The notes under the pieces: model-generated
Databases searched by the model: none
What the model was told of the DNA's origin: nothing
What the model saw: the letters and a program-made list of their open reading frames with translations, nothing else
Assembly (NCBI GenBank): GCA_963780815.1
Contig: CAWADG010000014.1
Span: 124,001 to 188,000 of the forward strand
From: VRUE01 sp963780815
GTDB lineage: Bacteria > Actinomycetota > Thermoleophilia > Solirubrobacterales > 70-9
Length of the DNA stretch: 64,000 nt
Direction: 5' to 3'
Part shown: in pieces, positions 7,468-16,592 of the stretch
How positions within the stretch are numbered: the stretch's first letter is position 1
Layout of the letters: each line of letters opens with the position of its first letter
Translations under genes and position numbers: made by a program

Positions 7468-8868
7468 CTATGCGCCTCGCCGTGGCCGTTTCGGCCGTTT
7501 CGCCGGCGGCCCGACGATTTTTTCGGGCCCCTCTCGGTCTGCGATCGAGACGTACTCGCGCTCGCGGTGGCCGGTGTAGATCTGGCGCGGGCGGGAGATC
7601 TTCTGCTCGGGGTCGTCTTTCATCTCCATCCACTGCGCGACCCAGCCGGCAGTGCGGGGGATCGCGAAGATCACCGTGAACATGTTGGTCGGGATCTCGA
7701 GCGCCTCGTAGATGATCCCCGAGTAGAAGTCGACGTTCGGGTAGAGCTTGCGCGAGGTGAAGTACTCGTCGTCGAGGGCGCGTTTCTCGAGCTCGCGCGC
7801 GATCTCGACCAGCGAGTTGTACTCGGTCGCCCCGAAGACCTCGTCCATGTGCTGCTGGATGATCCGCGCCCGCGGGTCGTAGTTCTTGTAGACGCGGTGG
7901 CCGAAGCCCATCAGTTTCTCCTCGCGCTTCTTCACCCGCTCGAGGAAGTCGGGGATGTTGTCCGGGGACTCGATCCGGCGCAGCATCCTCAGCACCGCCT
8001 CGTTGGCGCCGCCGTGCAGCGGCCCGTACAGCGCCGCGACGCCCGCGGCGACCGCCGAGTAGGGGTCGACGTCGGAGGAGCCGACCCCTCGCACGGCGTT
8101 GGTCGAGCAGTTCTGTTCGTGGTCGGCGTGAAGGATGAAGAGCACGTCGAGCGCCTTCGAGAGCGCCTCCTTCGGGACGTGCTGGGCTTCCGTTTTTTTG
8201 AACATCATCGAGAGGAAGTTCTCGGAGTAGTTGAGGTCGTTGTCGGGATAGGCGTAGGGGAAGCCCATGTTGTGGCGGTAGGAGAAGGCCGCGAGCGTCG
8301 GGATCTTGGCGATCAGCCTGACCGCGGCCATGTAGCGCTCTTCGGGGTCGTCGGTGTCTTTGGCGTCGGGATAGAAGGTCGAGAGTGCCCCGACCCCGGC
8401 TAGCAGCATCCCCATCGGGTGGGCGTCGTAGCGGAAGCCCTCGAAGAGCTGCTTGAGGTCCTCGTGGACGTAGGTGTGGTGGGTGATGTCGAAGACCCAT
8501 CGCTCGAGCTGCGGCTGGGTCGGGAGCTCGCCGAAGATCAGCAGGTAGGCGACCTCGAGGAAGGTCGAGCGCTCGCAGAGCTGCTCGATCGAGTAGCCGC
8601 GGTGTTCGAGGATCCCGGCCGCGCCGTCGATATAGGTGATCGCCGAGCGGCACGCGGCGGTGTTGGTGAAGGCCGGGTCGTAGGCCATCATCCCGAATTC
8701 GCCCTCGTCGACTTTGATCTGGCGCAGGTCCATCGCCCGCACCGTCCCGTCGCTGATCGGGAGCTCGTAGGTCTGCCCCGTCCTGTTGTCGGTTACCGTC
8801 AGTGAATCGGAGCCGGTGGCGACGTCCCCCTCGCCGGTTGGACTGCTGATCTGCTGCTCGGTGGCCAT
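7468..8868 (-). CDS. gltA: Citrate synthase
   Basis: Condenses oxaloacetate and acetyl-CoA in the TCA cycle. 466 aa, with landmarks HADHEQNCST (catalytic His), GVAALYGPLHGGANEAV (His of the CoA/oxaloacetate site), GFGHRVYKNYDPRA and the late Asp region NVDFYSGIIYEAL. The N-terminal beta domain (LTVTDNRTGQTYELPISDGTVRA) marks the hexameric type. An ATG at 8868 and a GTG at 8871 both follow GAGGAGGGG; I prefer the ATG. The basic C-terminal tail KRPKRPRR is a small oddity. It lies downstream of the PfkB gene on the same strand with its own leader. Confidence 0.97.
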   Translation of the reverse strand: MATEQQISSPTGEGDVATGSDSLTVTDNRTGQTYELPISDGTVRAMDLRQIKVDEGEFGMMAYDPAFTNTAACRSAITYIDGAAGILEHRGYSIEQLCERSTFLEVAYLLIFGELPTQPQLERWVFDITHHTYVHEDLKQLFEGFRYDAHPMGMLLAGVGALSTFYPDAKDTDDPEERYMAAVRLIAKIPTLAAFSYRHNMGFPYAYPDNDLNYSENFLSMMFKKTEAQHVPKEALSKALDVLFILHADHEQNCSTNAVRGVGSSDVDPYSAVAAGVAALYGPLHGGANEAVLRMLRRIESPDNIPDFLERVKKREEKLMGFGHRVYKNYDPRARIIQQHMDEVFGATEYNSLVEIARELEKRALDDEYFTSRKLYPNVDFYSGIIYEALEIPTNMFTVIFAIPRTAGWVAQWMEMKDDPEQKISRPRQIYTGHREREYVSIADREGPEKIVGPPAKRPKRPRRGA

Positions 8869-8916
8869 CACCCCTCCTCTGTGGACCGGACTGGTAGAGA
8901 ATCCAGTATCGCAGTT

Positions 8917-8932
8917 CGGTCCCTTCGGACCG
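8917..8932 (-). terminator. Short hairpin between the PfkB-family gene and gltA
   Basis: Perfect 6-bp arms CGGTCC/GGACCG around loop CTTC, 22 nt past the PfkB stop and about 50 nt before the gltA start. There is no U-tract. It may end the upstream transcript or structure the gltA leader. Confidence 0.4.
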
Positions 8933-8954
8933 CCCGGTCAGAGCCGGTGTGGGG

Positions 8955-9884
<930 letters not shown>

Positions 9885-9931
9885 TCGGGCCGGGAGGTTA
9901 CGGATCGCGCGCCCCCCCCGCCCCCTGACTA

Positions 9932-9976
9932 CGCGGTCGAGGTTAGGGTCGAATGGCGACCCTAACCTCGACCGCG
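9932..9976. repeat. Perfect 20-bp inverted repeat in a divergent intergenic region
   Basis: CGCGGTCGAGGTTAGGGTCG (9932-9951), loop AATGG, then the exact complement at 9957-9976. It lies between two divergent starts, so it is not a terminator of either gene. It abuts the promoter of the plus-strand gene: the right arm ends 12 nt before TAAGGT. Operator, RNA hairpin or palindromic repeat are all possible. Confidence 0.75.
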
Positions 9977-9988
9977 GTCGCGGCCCAA

Positions 9989-9994
9989 TAAGGT
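9989..9994 (+). promoter_or_regulatory. -10 element (TAAGGT) of the quinone oxidoreductase gene
   Basis: TAAGGT is followed by exactly 7 nt and then the GTG at 10002, which fits a leaderless mRNA and decides the start in favour of 10002 over the GTG at 9993. The 20-bp inverted repeat occupies the -35 region. Confidence 0.45.
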
Positions 9995-10001
9995 GATCGC
10001 C

Positions 10002-10952
10002 GTGAAGGCGATTCAGATCGAGGAGTTCGGCGGGCCCGAGGTGCTCCGGTATCGCGACCTGGCCGACGCCGAGCCGGGCGACGGCGAGGTCCTGGTCGAG
10101 ATCGCCCGCGCGGGGATCAACTTCGCCGACACCCACGCCACCCGCAACGACTACCTGGCCGAGCAGACGCTGCCGATGGTTCCCGGCGGCGAGGTCAGCG
10201 GCCGGACCCCCGATGGGCGCCGGGTCGCGGCGCTCCTCGGCGGCGGCGCCTACGCCCAGAAGGTCGCGGTCCCGGAGGCGCTCGTCGTCCCGGTCCCCGA
10301 CGAGGTCGACGACGACCAGGCCGCGGGGCTGCTTCTCCAGGGGCTGACGGCGATGTCGCTGGTGCGGCTCTGCGCCAGGGTCGAGAAGGGCGAGACGGTG
10401 GTGGTCGAGGCCGCCGCGGGCGGAACCGGGTCGCTCTCGGTCCAGCTCGCCAAGCGGGCGGGAGCGCGGGTGATCGGGCTCGCCTCGAGCGAGGAGAAGC
10501 GGGCGTTTGTCGAGCGGCTCGGCGCCGACGCGACCGTCGACTCCCGCTCCGAGAGCCTCAAGGAGGAGATCCTTGCCGCCAACGACGGCAACCGGGTCGA
10601 CGCGGTCCTCCACATGAGCGGCGGCAATGCCTTCGACGAAGAGCTTTCGGCGGTCGGGCCGCTGGGGCGGATGGTGGTCTTCGGCATCGCATCGCGCGAG
10701 CAGCGCGAGGTCTCGACCGCGCGGCTGCTTCGCGGCTCGAAGGCCGTGATCGGGTTCTGGCTGATCCACCTCCTCGCCGCCCGTCGCGAGCTGGCCACGC
10801 AGATGATCGGCGAGCTGCTCGCCGCGGTGGGCTCCGGCGAGCTCGAGGTGACGATCGGCGGCGTCTACCCGCTCTCCGAGGCAGCTCGGGCGCACGAGGA
10901 CCTGATCGCCCGGACGACCACCGGCAAGCTGCTGCTGGACCCGTCGAAGTGA
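10002..10952 (+). CDS. Zinc-independent quinone oxidoreductase (MDR superfamily)
   Basis: 316 aa, NADPH-dependent reductase of the Qor type. GroES-like N-terminal domain (MKAIQIEEFGGPEVLRY; AGINFADTHATRNDY). The nucleotide-binding domain has the AAAGGTGSLSVQLAKRAGA loop near residue 130. It lacks the Cys/His zinc ligands of alcohol dehydrogenases, as expected for this branch. The following helicase starts at a GTG overlapping its TGA, so the two are coupled. Physiological substrate unknown. Confidence 0.9.
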   Translation: MKAIQIEEFGGPEVLRYRDLADAEPGDGEVLVEIARAGINFADTHATRNDYLAEQTLPMVPGGEVSGRTPDGRRVAALLGGGAYAQKVAVPEALVVPVPDEVDDDQAAGLLLQGLTAMSLVRLCARVEKGETVVVEAAAGGTGSLSVQLAKRAGARVIGLASSEEKRAFVERLGADATVDSRSESLKEEILAANDGNRVDAVLHMSGGNAFDEELSAVGPLGRMVVFGIASREQREVSTARLLRGSKAVIGFWLIHLLAARRELATQMIGELLAAVGSGELEVTIGGVYPLSEAARAHEDLIARTTTGKLLLDPSK

Positions 10953-12379
10953 CGGCGTTCCGCGACCTCGGGCTCGCGCCTGAGATCCAGCAGGCGCTCG
11001 ACGAGCTCGGCTTCGAGGAGCCGACGCCGATCCAGGAGCAGGCGATACCCGAGCTGCTCGCCGGCCACGACGTGATCGGCCAGGCGCAGACCGGGACCGG
11101 TAAGACCGCCGCCTTCGGCCTGCCGCTGCTCCAGTACCTGGACCCCGCCAGCGACGAGGTCCAGGCGGTCGTCCTGACCCCGACCCGCGAGCTCTGCATC
11201 CAGGTGACGCAGGCGCTGCGCTCCTACGCGGAGCACCTCGACGTCGACATCGTCGCCGTCTTCGGCGGCGCCCCGATCCGCTCCCAGCAGGCCCAGCTCC
11301 GCGCCGGCGGCCAGGTCGTCGTCGCCACCGTCGGCCGGATGATGGACCTGATGTCGCGGCGCTCGCTGGTCCTCACCGCGGCCCGCTACGTAGTCCTCGA
11401 CGAGGCCGACGAGATGCTCGACCTCGGCTTCATCGAGGACGTCGAGAAGATCCTCCGGATGTGCCCGAGCGGGCGCCAGACGGCGCTCTTCTCAGCGACG
11501 ATGCCGCCGCCGATCCAACGCCTCGCCGAGGGCTACATGTACGAACCGACGACGATCCGGATCACGCCCAAGAAACTCACCGTCGACGCGATCCAGCAGG
11601 CCTTCCTCGAGGTCCCCCAGCGCGGGAAGGCGGAGCGGCTGGTCGAGCTGCTGCGGGCCGAGGAGCCCGAGCAGGCGATCATCTTCTGCCGGACGAAAAT
11701 CGGCGCCTCTCGGCTCGAGAAGACCCTCAAGGATCGCGGCCTCGACGTCAAAGCGCTCCACGGCGACATGAGCCAGGGCTCGCGCGACGGGGTGATGATC
11801 GCCTTCAAGGACCACCGGGTGAAGCTCCTGGTGGCGACCGACATCGCCGCCCGCGGGCTCGACATCGAGCACGTGACCCACGTCATCAACTACGACGTCC
11901 CCGCATCCTCCGAGGTTTACGTCCACCGGATCGGGCGGACCGGCAGGGTCGGGCGGACCGGCAGAGCGATCACCCTGGTCACCCCTGACCAGCGCGACGA
12001 GATCGACCGCATCGAGCGCGACGTCAAGACCTCGATCGGCGAGTGGGAGACGCCCGAGGAGCGCCTCGAGCACGCGCCGCCGCCGCGCCGCCGCGAGCGC
12101 CGTGGCCCGCGCGCTGGCGGTACCGCCAAGGAGGAGGGCGGGAAGAGCGTGAAGCTGTTCGTCAACCGCGGCGAGCGCAGCGGCATCACCGAGGAGGACC
12201 TGCGCTGGGCGCTACGCGAGGGCGCGGTCGTCCCCGAGGAGGCCGTCCACGAGGTCCGCGTCCTGCACCGGTTCTCATTCGTCGAGGTCGATCCCGACCA
12301 GGCCGAGCGCGCGGTCGAGTTCCTCGACGGGACCAAGCTCAAGGGCAAGGAGCTGCGGCTGGAGCTGGCGAAGGCCTAG
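10949..12379 (+). CDS. DEAD-box RNA helicase with DbpA-like RNA-binding domain
   Basis: 476 aa ATP-dependent RNA unwinding enzyme. Q motif (FRDLGLAPEI...EPTPIQEQAIP), Walker A AQTGTGKT, PTRELCIQ, DEADEMLDLGF, SAT (FSATMPP), ARGLDIEHV and HRIGRTGR are all present. A basic linker near 365-385 precedes a C-terminal RNA-recognition domain of the DbpA/CsdA kind (VKLFVNRGERSGITEEDL). Probable role in ribosome assembly or cold adaptation. The GTG start overlaps the preceding stop by 4 nt. Confidence 0.95.
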   Translation: MTAFRDLGLAPEIQQALDELGFEEPTPIQEQAIPELLAGHDVIGQAQTGTGKTAAFGLPLLQYLDPASDEVQAVVLTPTRELCIQVTQALRSYAEHLDVDIVAVFGGAPIRSQQAQLRAGGQVVVATVGRMMDLMSRRSLVLTAARYVVLDEADEMLDLGFIEDVEKILRMCPSGRQTALFSATMPPPIQRLAEGYMYEPTTIRITPKKLTVDAIQQAFLEVPQRGKAERLVELLRAEEPEQAIIFCRTKIGASRLEKTLKDRGLDVKALHGDMSQGSRDGVMIAFKDHRVKLLVATDIAARGLDIEHVTHVINYDVPASSEVYVHRIGRTGRVGRTGRAITLVTPDQRDEIDRIERDVKTSIGEWETPEERLEHAPPPRRRERRGPRAGGTAKEEGGKSVKLFVNRGERSGITEEDLRWALREGAVVPEEAVHEVRVLHRFSFVEVDPDQAERAVEFLDGTKLKGKELRLELAKA

Positions 12380-12750
12380 TCGCCGTCGCCGAGGGTCAGC
12401 TCGGCGATCCGCGCGAACAGCTGCTCGAAGTCGATCGGCTTGGTGATGAAGCCGTCGATAGCAAGGCCGGCCTGCGAGGCCGCGTCCATCTCCCCCTGAT
12501 GGGCGCTGACGATCAATGCCGGGGTCGCGACACCGGCGGCGCGGAGCTCGCGCAGGGCGTCGATCCCCGACTTGCCGGGCATCATCGCGTCGAGCAGCAT
12601 CACCTCGGTCCAGCCCTGGGTGTGCTGGATCGTGTCGACCACCTCCTGGCCGTTGACGGCGGTCGCGACCTCGTGGCCCTCCATCTCGAGCCTGGTCCGC
12701 ATCAGCAGCAGGATCGTCTCCGAGTCATCGGCGACCAGCACTCTCGCCAT
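12376..12750 (-). CDS. Single-domain (CheY-like) response regulator
   Basis: 124-aa receiver domain only: acidic pair DD near residue 8, phospho-acceptor Asp54 in MLLDAMMPGKSG, switch Ser in LIVSAH, and Lys in FITKPIDF near 105. There is no output domain, so it signals by protein contact or phosphorelay. It begins one base after the stop of the histidine kinase gene and is its likely partner. Converges with the helicase gene with overlapping stops. Confidence 0.92.
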   Translation of the reverse strand: MARVLVADDSETILLLMRTRLEMEGHEVATAVNGQEVVDTIQHTQGWTEVMLLDAMMPGKSGIDALRELRAAGVATPALIVSAHQGEMDAASQAGLAIDGFITKPIDFEQLFARIAELTLGDGD

Positions 12751-12751
12751 C

Positions 12752-13993
12752 TCAGGCTCCCGTCCAGCTCATGCCGGCCCTGTCGGGCGCCGGCGCGGCC
12801 GGCAGGCGCATGCGGAATGTCGCCCCTTCGCCCGGCCTCGACTCGACCCAGATCGTCCCCCCGTGCAGCTCGACCAGCGATTTCGAGATCGCGAGGCCGA
12901 GCCCCGTTCCCCCGACGCGTTGGGTGAGGCCCGCTTCGCCCCGGGTGAAGCGCTCGAAGACGTGGTCCAGCTGCTCCGTCTGGATCCCGGGACCGTTGTC
13001 GATCACTGCGATTTCCACCTGTCCGTCGACTCTCCTCGCCTCGACCTCGATACCCGCGCCTTCGGGGCAGTACTCATTCGCGTTCGTCAGCAGGTTGACC
13101 AGCACCTGGCGGATCCGATCGGCGTCGGCGTTCACATGCGGCAGTTCCGGCTCGACCTGCTCGGAGAGGGTCTGGTGTTTGCTCTCGATCTGGCCGCGCA
13201 TGGTCCGCACCGCTTCCTCGACCAGCTGTGACGGCTCGACCAGCACCGGTTTGATCGTCAGCCGTCCGGCGTTGCTGCGGGCGAGGTCGAGGAGGTCGTT
13301 GAGGAGCCGGACCAGGTGACGGCTGTTGTCGAGGATCACCTCGACGGTTTCTGCCTGCTTCGAGGAGAGCTTTTCGCGCTCGAGCATCAGCAGCTCGGCG
13401 AAGCCCTGGACCGCGGTCAGCGGGCTGCGGAGCTCGTGCGAGGTGGTGAGGACGAACTCGTCTTTCATCCGGTCGAGCTGGTCGCGTTCCCCGGCCCGGC
13501 GCTGCAGCTCTTCGGCCATGTTGTTGAAGGCGGTTCCGAGGGCCGCGGTCTCCGAGAGGCCGCCGACCCTGACCCGCGCCTCGAGGTCTCCCGCGGCAAG
13601 CCGTTTGGACGCCGCGACGAGGTCGTCGAGCGGCCGGCGCATCGAGGAGATCAGGCCGCTGAAGAGAAGCGCCGCCCCGGTCAGGCCGGCGATCAGCCCG
13701 ACCCCGACCAGCAGCGCCGTGTCACGCGTCTTGCTGTCGATTTCGTCGTTGAGGGATTCGCGCTGTTCGTGCTGGAAGACGATCGTCTGCCGTGACTGGG
13801 CGGGCCTCACCCCGCTGGCGAGTTGGTTGCGCGCCTGGATCTCGCGTTGGTAGGAGCGGGCGGTCGCGTTCTCGTAGTCCTGGCGCTCGTGGATGAATCT
13901 CGCGACCCCGATCACGGCCAGGCCGGTGAGGATCGCGAACGCGATCGCAAAGCCGATCGTCAGCCTGTTTGCCAGCGACGGGCTGAGCCTCAT
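12752..13993 (-). CDS. Sensor histidine kinase (HAMP, HisKA, HATPase)
   Basis: 413 aa. TM segment at about 12-32, a short (about 60 aa) extracytoplasmic helical region, TM at about 92-114, HAMP at about 115-170, HisKA with His186 in TSHELRSPLTAV, N box NLLTNANEYCPEG (300-312), G1 DNGPGI (332-337), F box VFERFTRG and G2 GGTGLGLAIS (361-370). Senses an unknown envelope signal and probably phosphorylates the adjacent CheY-like protein. The ATG at 13993 was chosen because residues upstream of it in frame are not TM-like. Its promoter overlaps that of the divergent phosphotransferase gene. Confidence 0.93.
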   Translation of the reverse strand: MRLSPSLANRLTIGFAIAFAILTGLAVIGVARFIHERQDYENATARSYQREIQARNQLASGVRPAQSRQTIVFQHEQRESLNDEIDSKTRDTALLVGVGLIAGLTGAALLFSGLISSMRRPLDDLVAASKRLAAGDLEARVRVGGLSETAALGTAFNNMAEELQRRAGERDQLDRMKDEFVLTTSHELRSPLTAVQGFAELLMLEREKLSSKQAETVEVILDNSRHLVRLLNDLLDLARSNAGRLTIKPVLVEPSQLVEEAVRTMRGQIESKHQTLSEQVEPELPHVNADADRIRQVLVNLLTNANEYCPEGAGIEVEARRVDGQVEIAVIDNGPGIQTEQLDHVFERFTRGEAGLTQRVGGTGLGLAISKSLVELHGGTIWVESRPGEGATFRMRLPAAPAPDRAGMSWTGA

Positions 13994-14004
13994 GCGGCGT
14001 CGGG

Positions 14005-14012
14005 AATATGCT
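14005..14012. promoter_or_regulatory. Overlapping divergent -10 elements (kinase / phosphotransferase)
   Basis: Plus-strand TATGCT (14007-14012) lies 9 nt before the ATG at 14022. Minus-strand CATATT (14010-14005) lies 11 nt before the ATG at 13993. The hexamers overlap in the 28-nt gap, again sharing a central TA. Positional inference. Confidence 0.4.
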
Positions 14013-14021
14013 TGCGAGCCG

Positions 14022-15089
14022 ATGGGCGACGAGGCTACCGACACTGGCCCCGGCACCGCCACCGAGGTCGAGGGGATCGACCGCGAGGGCGTCGAGGCGT
14101 GGTTCGACGAGAACGTCTCGGGAGTCGAGCTGCCGCTCTCCTTCGAGCGGATCTCGGGCGGCCACTCGAACCTGACCTTCGGCGTCACCGACGCCGCCGG
14201 GCACCATTGGGCCCTGCGGCGCCCCCCGCTCGGCAAGCGGCTCGGGTCCGCCCACGACATGGCGCGCGAGCACAAGGTGGTCTCGGCTCTGGGGCCGACC
14301 GAGGTTCCCGTCGCCCCGATCGCCGGCCTCTGCGAGGACGAGAGCGTCAACGAGGCCCCCTTCTACGTGATGGAGTTCGTCGAAGGCCCGATCCTCCGCT
14401 CCAAGGCCGACGCCGACCTCTTCCCCGAGGAGGCCGACCGCCGCGCGATCGGCGAGCGGGTGGTGGACACACTGGTCGCGATCCACGCCGTCGACCCCGA
14501 CGCGGTCGGGCTCGGCGACCTCGGCCGCAAGGAGGACTACGTCGCCCGTCAGCTCCATCGCTGGCGGGGCCAGTGGGAGAAGTCGAAGACGCGCGAGCTC
14601 GAGGTGATCGACTCGGTCCACGACCGGCTCGCGGCGCGGATCCCCGAGCAGGGCCCGGCGACGATCGTCCACGGTGACTACCGCCTCGACAATATGATCC
14701 TCACCCCGGAGGGCGGGGTGGCCGCGGTGGTCGACTGGGAGCTCTGCACCCTCGGCGACCCGCTCGCCGACGTCGGTCTGCTGATGGTGTACTGGTCGGA
14801 CCCCGACGACGAGCTGCGGCCGCTGGCGGAGCCGGCGACGATCGAGCCCGGGTTCCCGAAGCGCGATGAGCTCCGCGCCCGCTACGCCGAGCGCTCCGGC
14901 CGCGACCTCTCCGACCTCGACTTCTTCGTCGCCCTCGGCTACTGGAAGCTGGCGATCATCCTCGAGGGCGTCTACGCCCGCTACGCCGCCGGCCAGTACG
15001 GCAAGACCGACGAGGGCATCCACCACTTCGCGGTCGTCGTCGAGCAACTCGCGAACGCCGCCGACGAGGCCGAGCGGCGCGGCGCCTAG
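14022..15089 (+). CDS. APH-family phosphotransferase (ACAD10-type)
   Basis: 355 aa kinase-like fold: ISGGHSNLTFGV phosphate loop, LRRPPLG with the ATP-binding region, catalytic HGDYRLDNMIL, and metal-binding VVDWELCTLGDPLADVG. Proteins of this type accompany acyl-CoA dehydrogenases in actinobacteria, and one (16593-17855) lies 1.5 kb away, so a role in hydroxyacyl-CoA breakdown is likelier than aminoglycoside resistance. ATG at 14022 preferred; an in-frame ATG at 13992 would overlap the divergent kinase start. Confidence 0.88.
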   Translation: MGDEATDTGPGTATEVEGIDREGVEAWFDENVSGVELPLSFERISGGHSNLTFGVTDAAGHHWALRRPPLGKRLGSAHDMAREHKVVSALGPTEVPVAPIAGLCEDESVNEAPFYVMEFVEGPILRSKADADLFPEEADRRAIGERVVDTLVAIHAVDPDAVGLGDLGRKEDYVARQLHRWRGQWEKSKTRELEVIDSVHDRLAARIPEQGPATIVHGDYRLDNMILTPEGGVAAVVDWELCTLGDPLADVGLLMVYWSDPDDELRPLAEPATIEPGFPKRDELRARYAERSGRDLSDLDFFVALGYWKLAIILEGVYARYAAGQYGKTDEGIHHFAVVVEQLANAADEAERRGA

Positions 15090-15166
15090 GGCTCTCCGGC
15101 TCCAGGTTCCCGTCCGAGTGCGGCCCTACGGTTGTGGGGTCCAGTCCCAGCCATCGGGGAGGCACC

Positions 15167-15877
15167 TTGCAGCACGTTCGCAGCCGGCTCACCTACGCCA
15201 ATGTGATGTCGACGATCGGCGTCTTCCTCCTTCTCGGTACCGGCGCCGCCCTCGCCGCAAAGCAGGCCCTGCCGAAGAACAGCGTCGGCACCAAGCAGCT
15301 GAAGTCGGGCGCGGTCACCGCGGCGAAACTGAAGAAGAACGCGGTCACCAGGGTGAAGATCAAGAAGAGCGCGGTCGACGGCTCGAAGATCGCCGACAAC
15401 TCGGTGACGGGAACCGAGATCAACGCCGCGACGACCCCGTTCTCGCGGATCGTCTACTCCGCCCGGGGAACGGGCTCGGTGCCGATTCCCGAAAAAAGCC
15501 AAACCGTCTATCCGCTCGCGAACCCAACCTACACCCAGGAACCGGGCCGCGACGACACATTCGCGGGCGCCGTCGGAATCTCGTTCGATGCAGGGTGCAC
15601 TCCGCCGCGCACCGCGATCGCCTACCTGATGGTCGACCCGCAAGCGCCGAACGAAAAAGCCAGCGAGGCGAACGTCGCCGGGTTCGGGGTCCTGGTCGAC
15701 GAAAACGGGAGCCGTCCCACCGGGACGGTCAATGTGGGGCCGTACCTGAACGGGGTGCGATTTGCGCCGAGCGCTCCCACCAACCACACCCTCCAACTCG
15801 TCGTCCAGGGCGAGTGCGAAGCGGGCTCTGGGGTGACGGCCACCTCCGGGGCGGTGGACGTGATCGGCACCAAGTAG
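15167..15877 (+). CDS. Secreted repeat protein (SVGTKQLKSGAVT type), copy 1
   Basis: 236 aa. A TM/signal segment (VMSTIGVFLLLGTGAALAA) is followed by a run of about five 10-residue repeats of the pattern xSVGxxQLKxxAVTxxKLKKxAVT at residues 38-85, then a beta-rich domain (YPLANPTYTQEPGRDD, paired Cys in AGCTPPR and GECEAGSG). The TTG start at 15167 follows GGGGAGG; no ATG/GTG is better placed. Probably exported or surface-anchored; function unknown. Tandem paralogue of the next gene, with near-identical DNA through the repeats. Confidence 0.75.
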   Translation: MQHVRSRLTYANVMSTIGVFLLLGTGAALAAKQALPKNSVGTKQLKSGAVTAAKLKKNAVTRVKIKKSAVDGSKIADNSVTGTEINAATTPFSRIVYSARGTGSVPIPEKSQTVYPLANPTYTQEPGRDDTFAGAVGISFDAGCTPPRTAIAYLMVDPQAPNEKASEANVAGFGVLVDENGSRPTGTVNVGPYLNGVRFAPSAPTNHTLQLVVQGECEAGSGVTATSGAVDVIGTK

Positions 15878-15884
15878 GGATCCG

Positions 15885-16586
15885 GTGAGGCTCTCATACG
15901 CCAATGTGATGTCGACGCTCTTCGTCCTTCTCGCCCTCGGTGGAGGGACGGCGCTCGCCGCCGGCCAGCTGCTGTCGAAGAAGAGCGTCGGCACAAAGCA
16001 GCTGAAGTCGGGTGCGGTCACCGCTGCGAAGCTGAAGAAGAACGCGGTCACCAGGGTGAAGATCAAGAAGGGCGCGGTCGACGGGTCGAAGATCGCCGAC
16101 AACTCGGTGACGGGAACCGAGATCAACGCCGCGAGCACGCCCTTCGCGCATGTCGTCTTCTCGGCGACCGGAAGCGCCTCGGTGTCGCTGACCACCTCCA
16201 ACCAGGCGTATCCGCTTGCCAACCCGACCTACACCCAGGAACCGGGACGCGACGATTCCTACGTCGGGGCGCTGGAAGGCAACTTCGAACCCAGTTGCAA
16301 ACCTCCCCGCTCGGCGGTCGCGCTCGCTGTCGTCGACGCCGACCCGAATGCGATCGCCAACCCGATGCTTCTCAGCGCGGAGGCCGACGCCGCCGGCATC
16401 GCGACCGACGAAACGGGCGCTCGGGCCGGTTGGAGGATCAATTTGGGGTCCTACCAGGGCGGGGGCTCGTTCCAGACGCCGACCCCCGCGAGCCGGACGA
16501 TCAGCCTCTTTGTCAGCGCCGAGTGCTCGGCCGGCAGCGGCGTCGTCGCGACCTCGGGCGCCGTCGACGCTATCGGCGTGAAGTAG
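15885..16586 (+). CDS. Secreted repeat protein (SVGTKQLKSGAVT type), copy 2
   Basis: 233 aa with the same plan as copy 1: MRLSYANVMSTLFVLLALGGG signal segment, SVGTKQLKSGAVTAAKL repeats, then a beta domain with YPLANPTYTQEPGRDD and Cys pairs (PSCKPPR, AECSAGSG). It starts at a GTG 7 nt after the stop of copy 1. The repeat-region DNA (about 15985-16135) is almost the same as 15290-15440, while the C-terminal halves have diverged in loops, which indicates a local duplication with divergence or gene conversion. Confidence 0.78.
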   Translation: MRLSYANVMSTLFVLLALGGGTALAAGQLLSKKSVGTKQLKSGAVTAAKLKKNAVTRVKIKKGAVDGSKIADNSVTGTEINAASTPFAHVVFSATGSASVSLTTSNQAYPLANPTYTQEPGRDDSYVGALEGNFEPSCKPPRSAVALAVVDADPNAIANPMLLSAEADAAGIATDETGARAGWRINLGSYQGGGSFQTPTPASRTISLFVSAECSAGSGVVATSGAVDAIGVK

Positions 16587-16592
16587 CGGCGC

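Noticed and set aside
9885..10895. N-terminal extension of the PfkB-family kinase by about 337 codons
   Set aside because: The extra part is antisense to the quinone oxidoreductase and crosses the 20-bp hairpin; the family start at 9884 is complete.
13994..14350. Extension of the histidine kinase start to 14350
   Set aside because: Antisense to the phosphotransferase gene and would run through the divergent promoter; TM1 starts properly after 13993.
15290..16135. CRISPR-like or satellite repeat
   Set aside because: The repeats are codons of a degenerate protein repeat in two paralogues, with no spacers and no cas genes.
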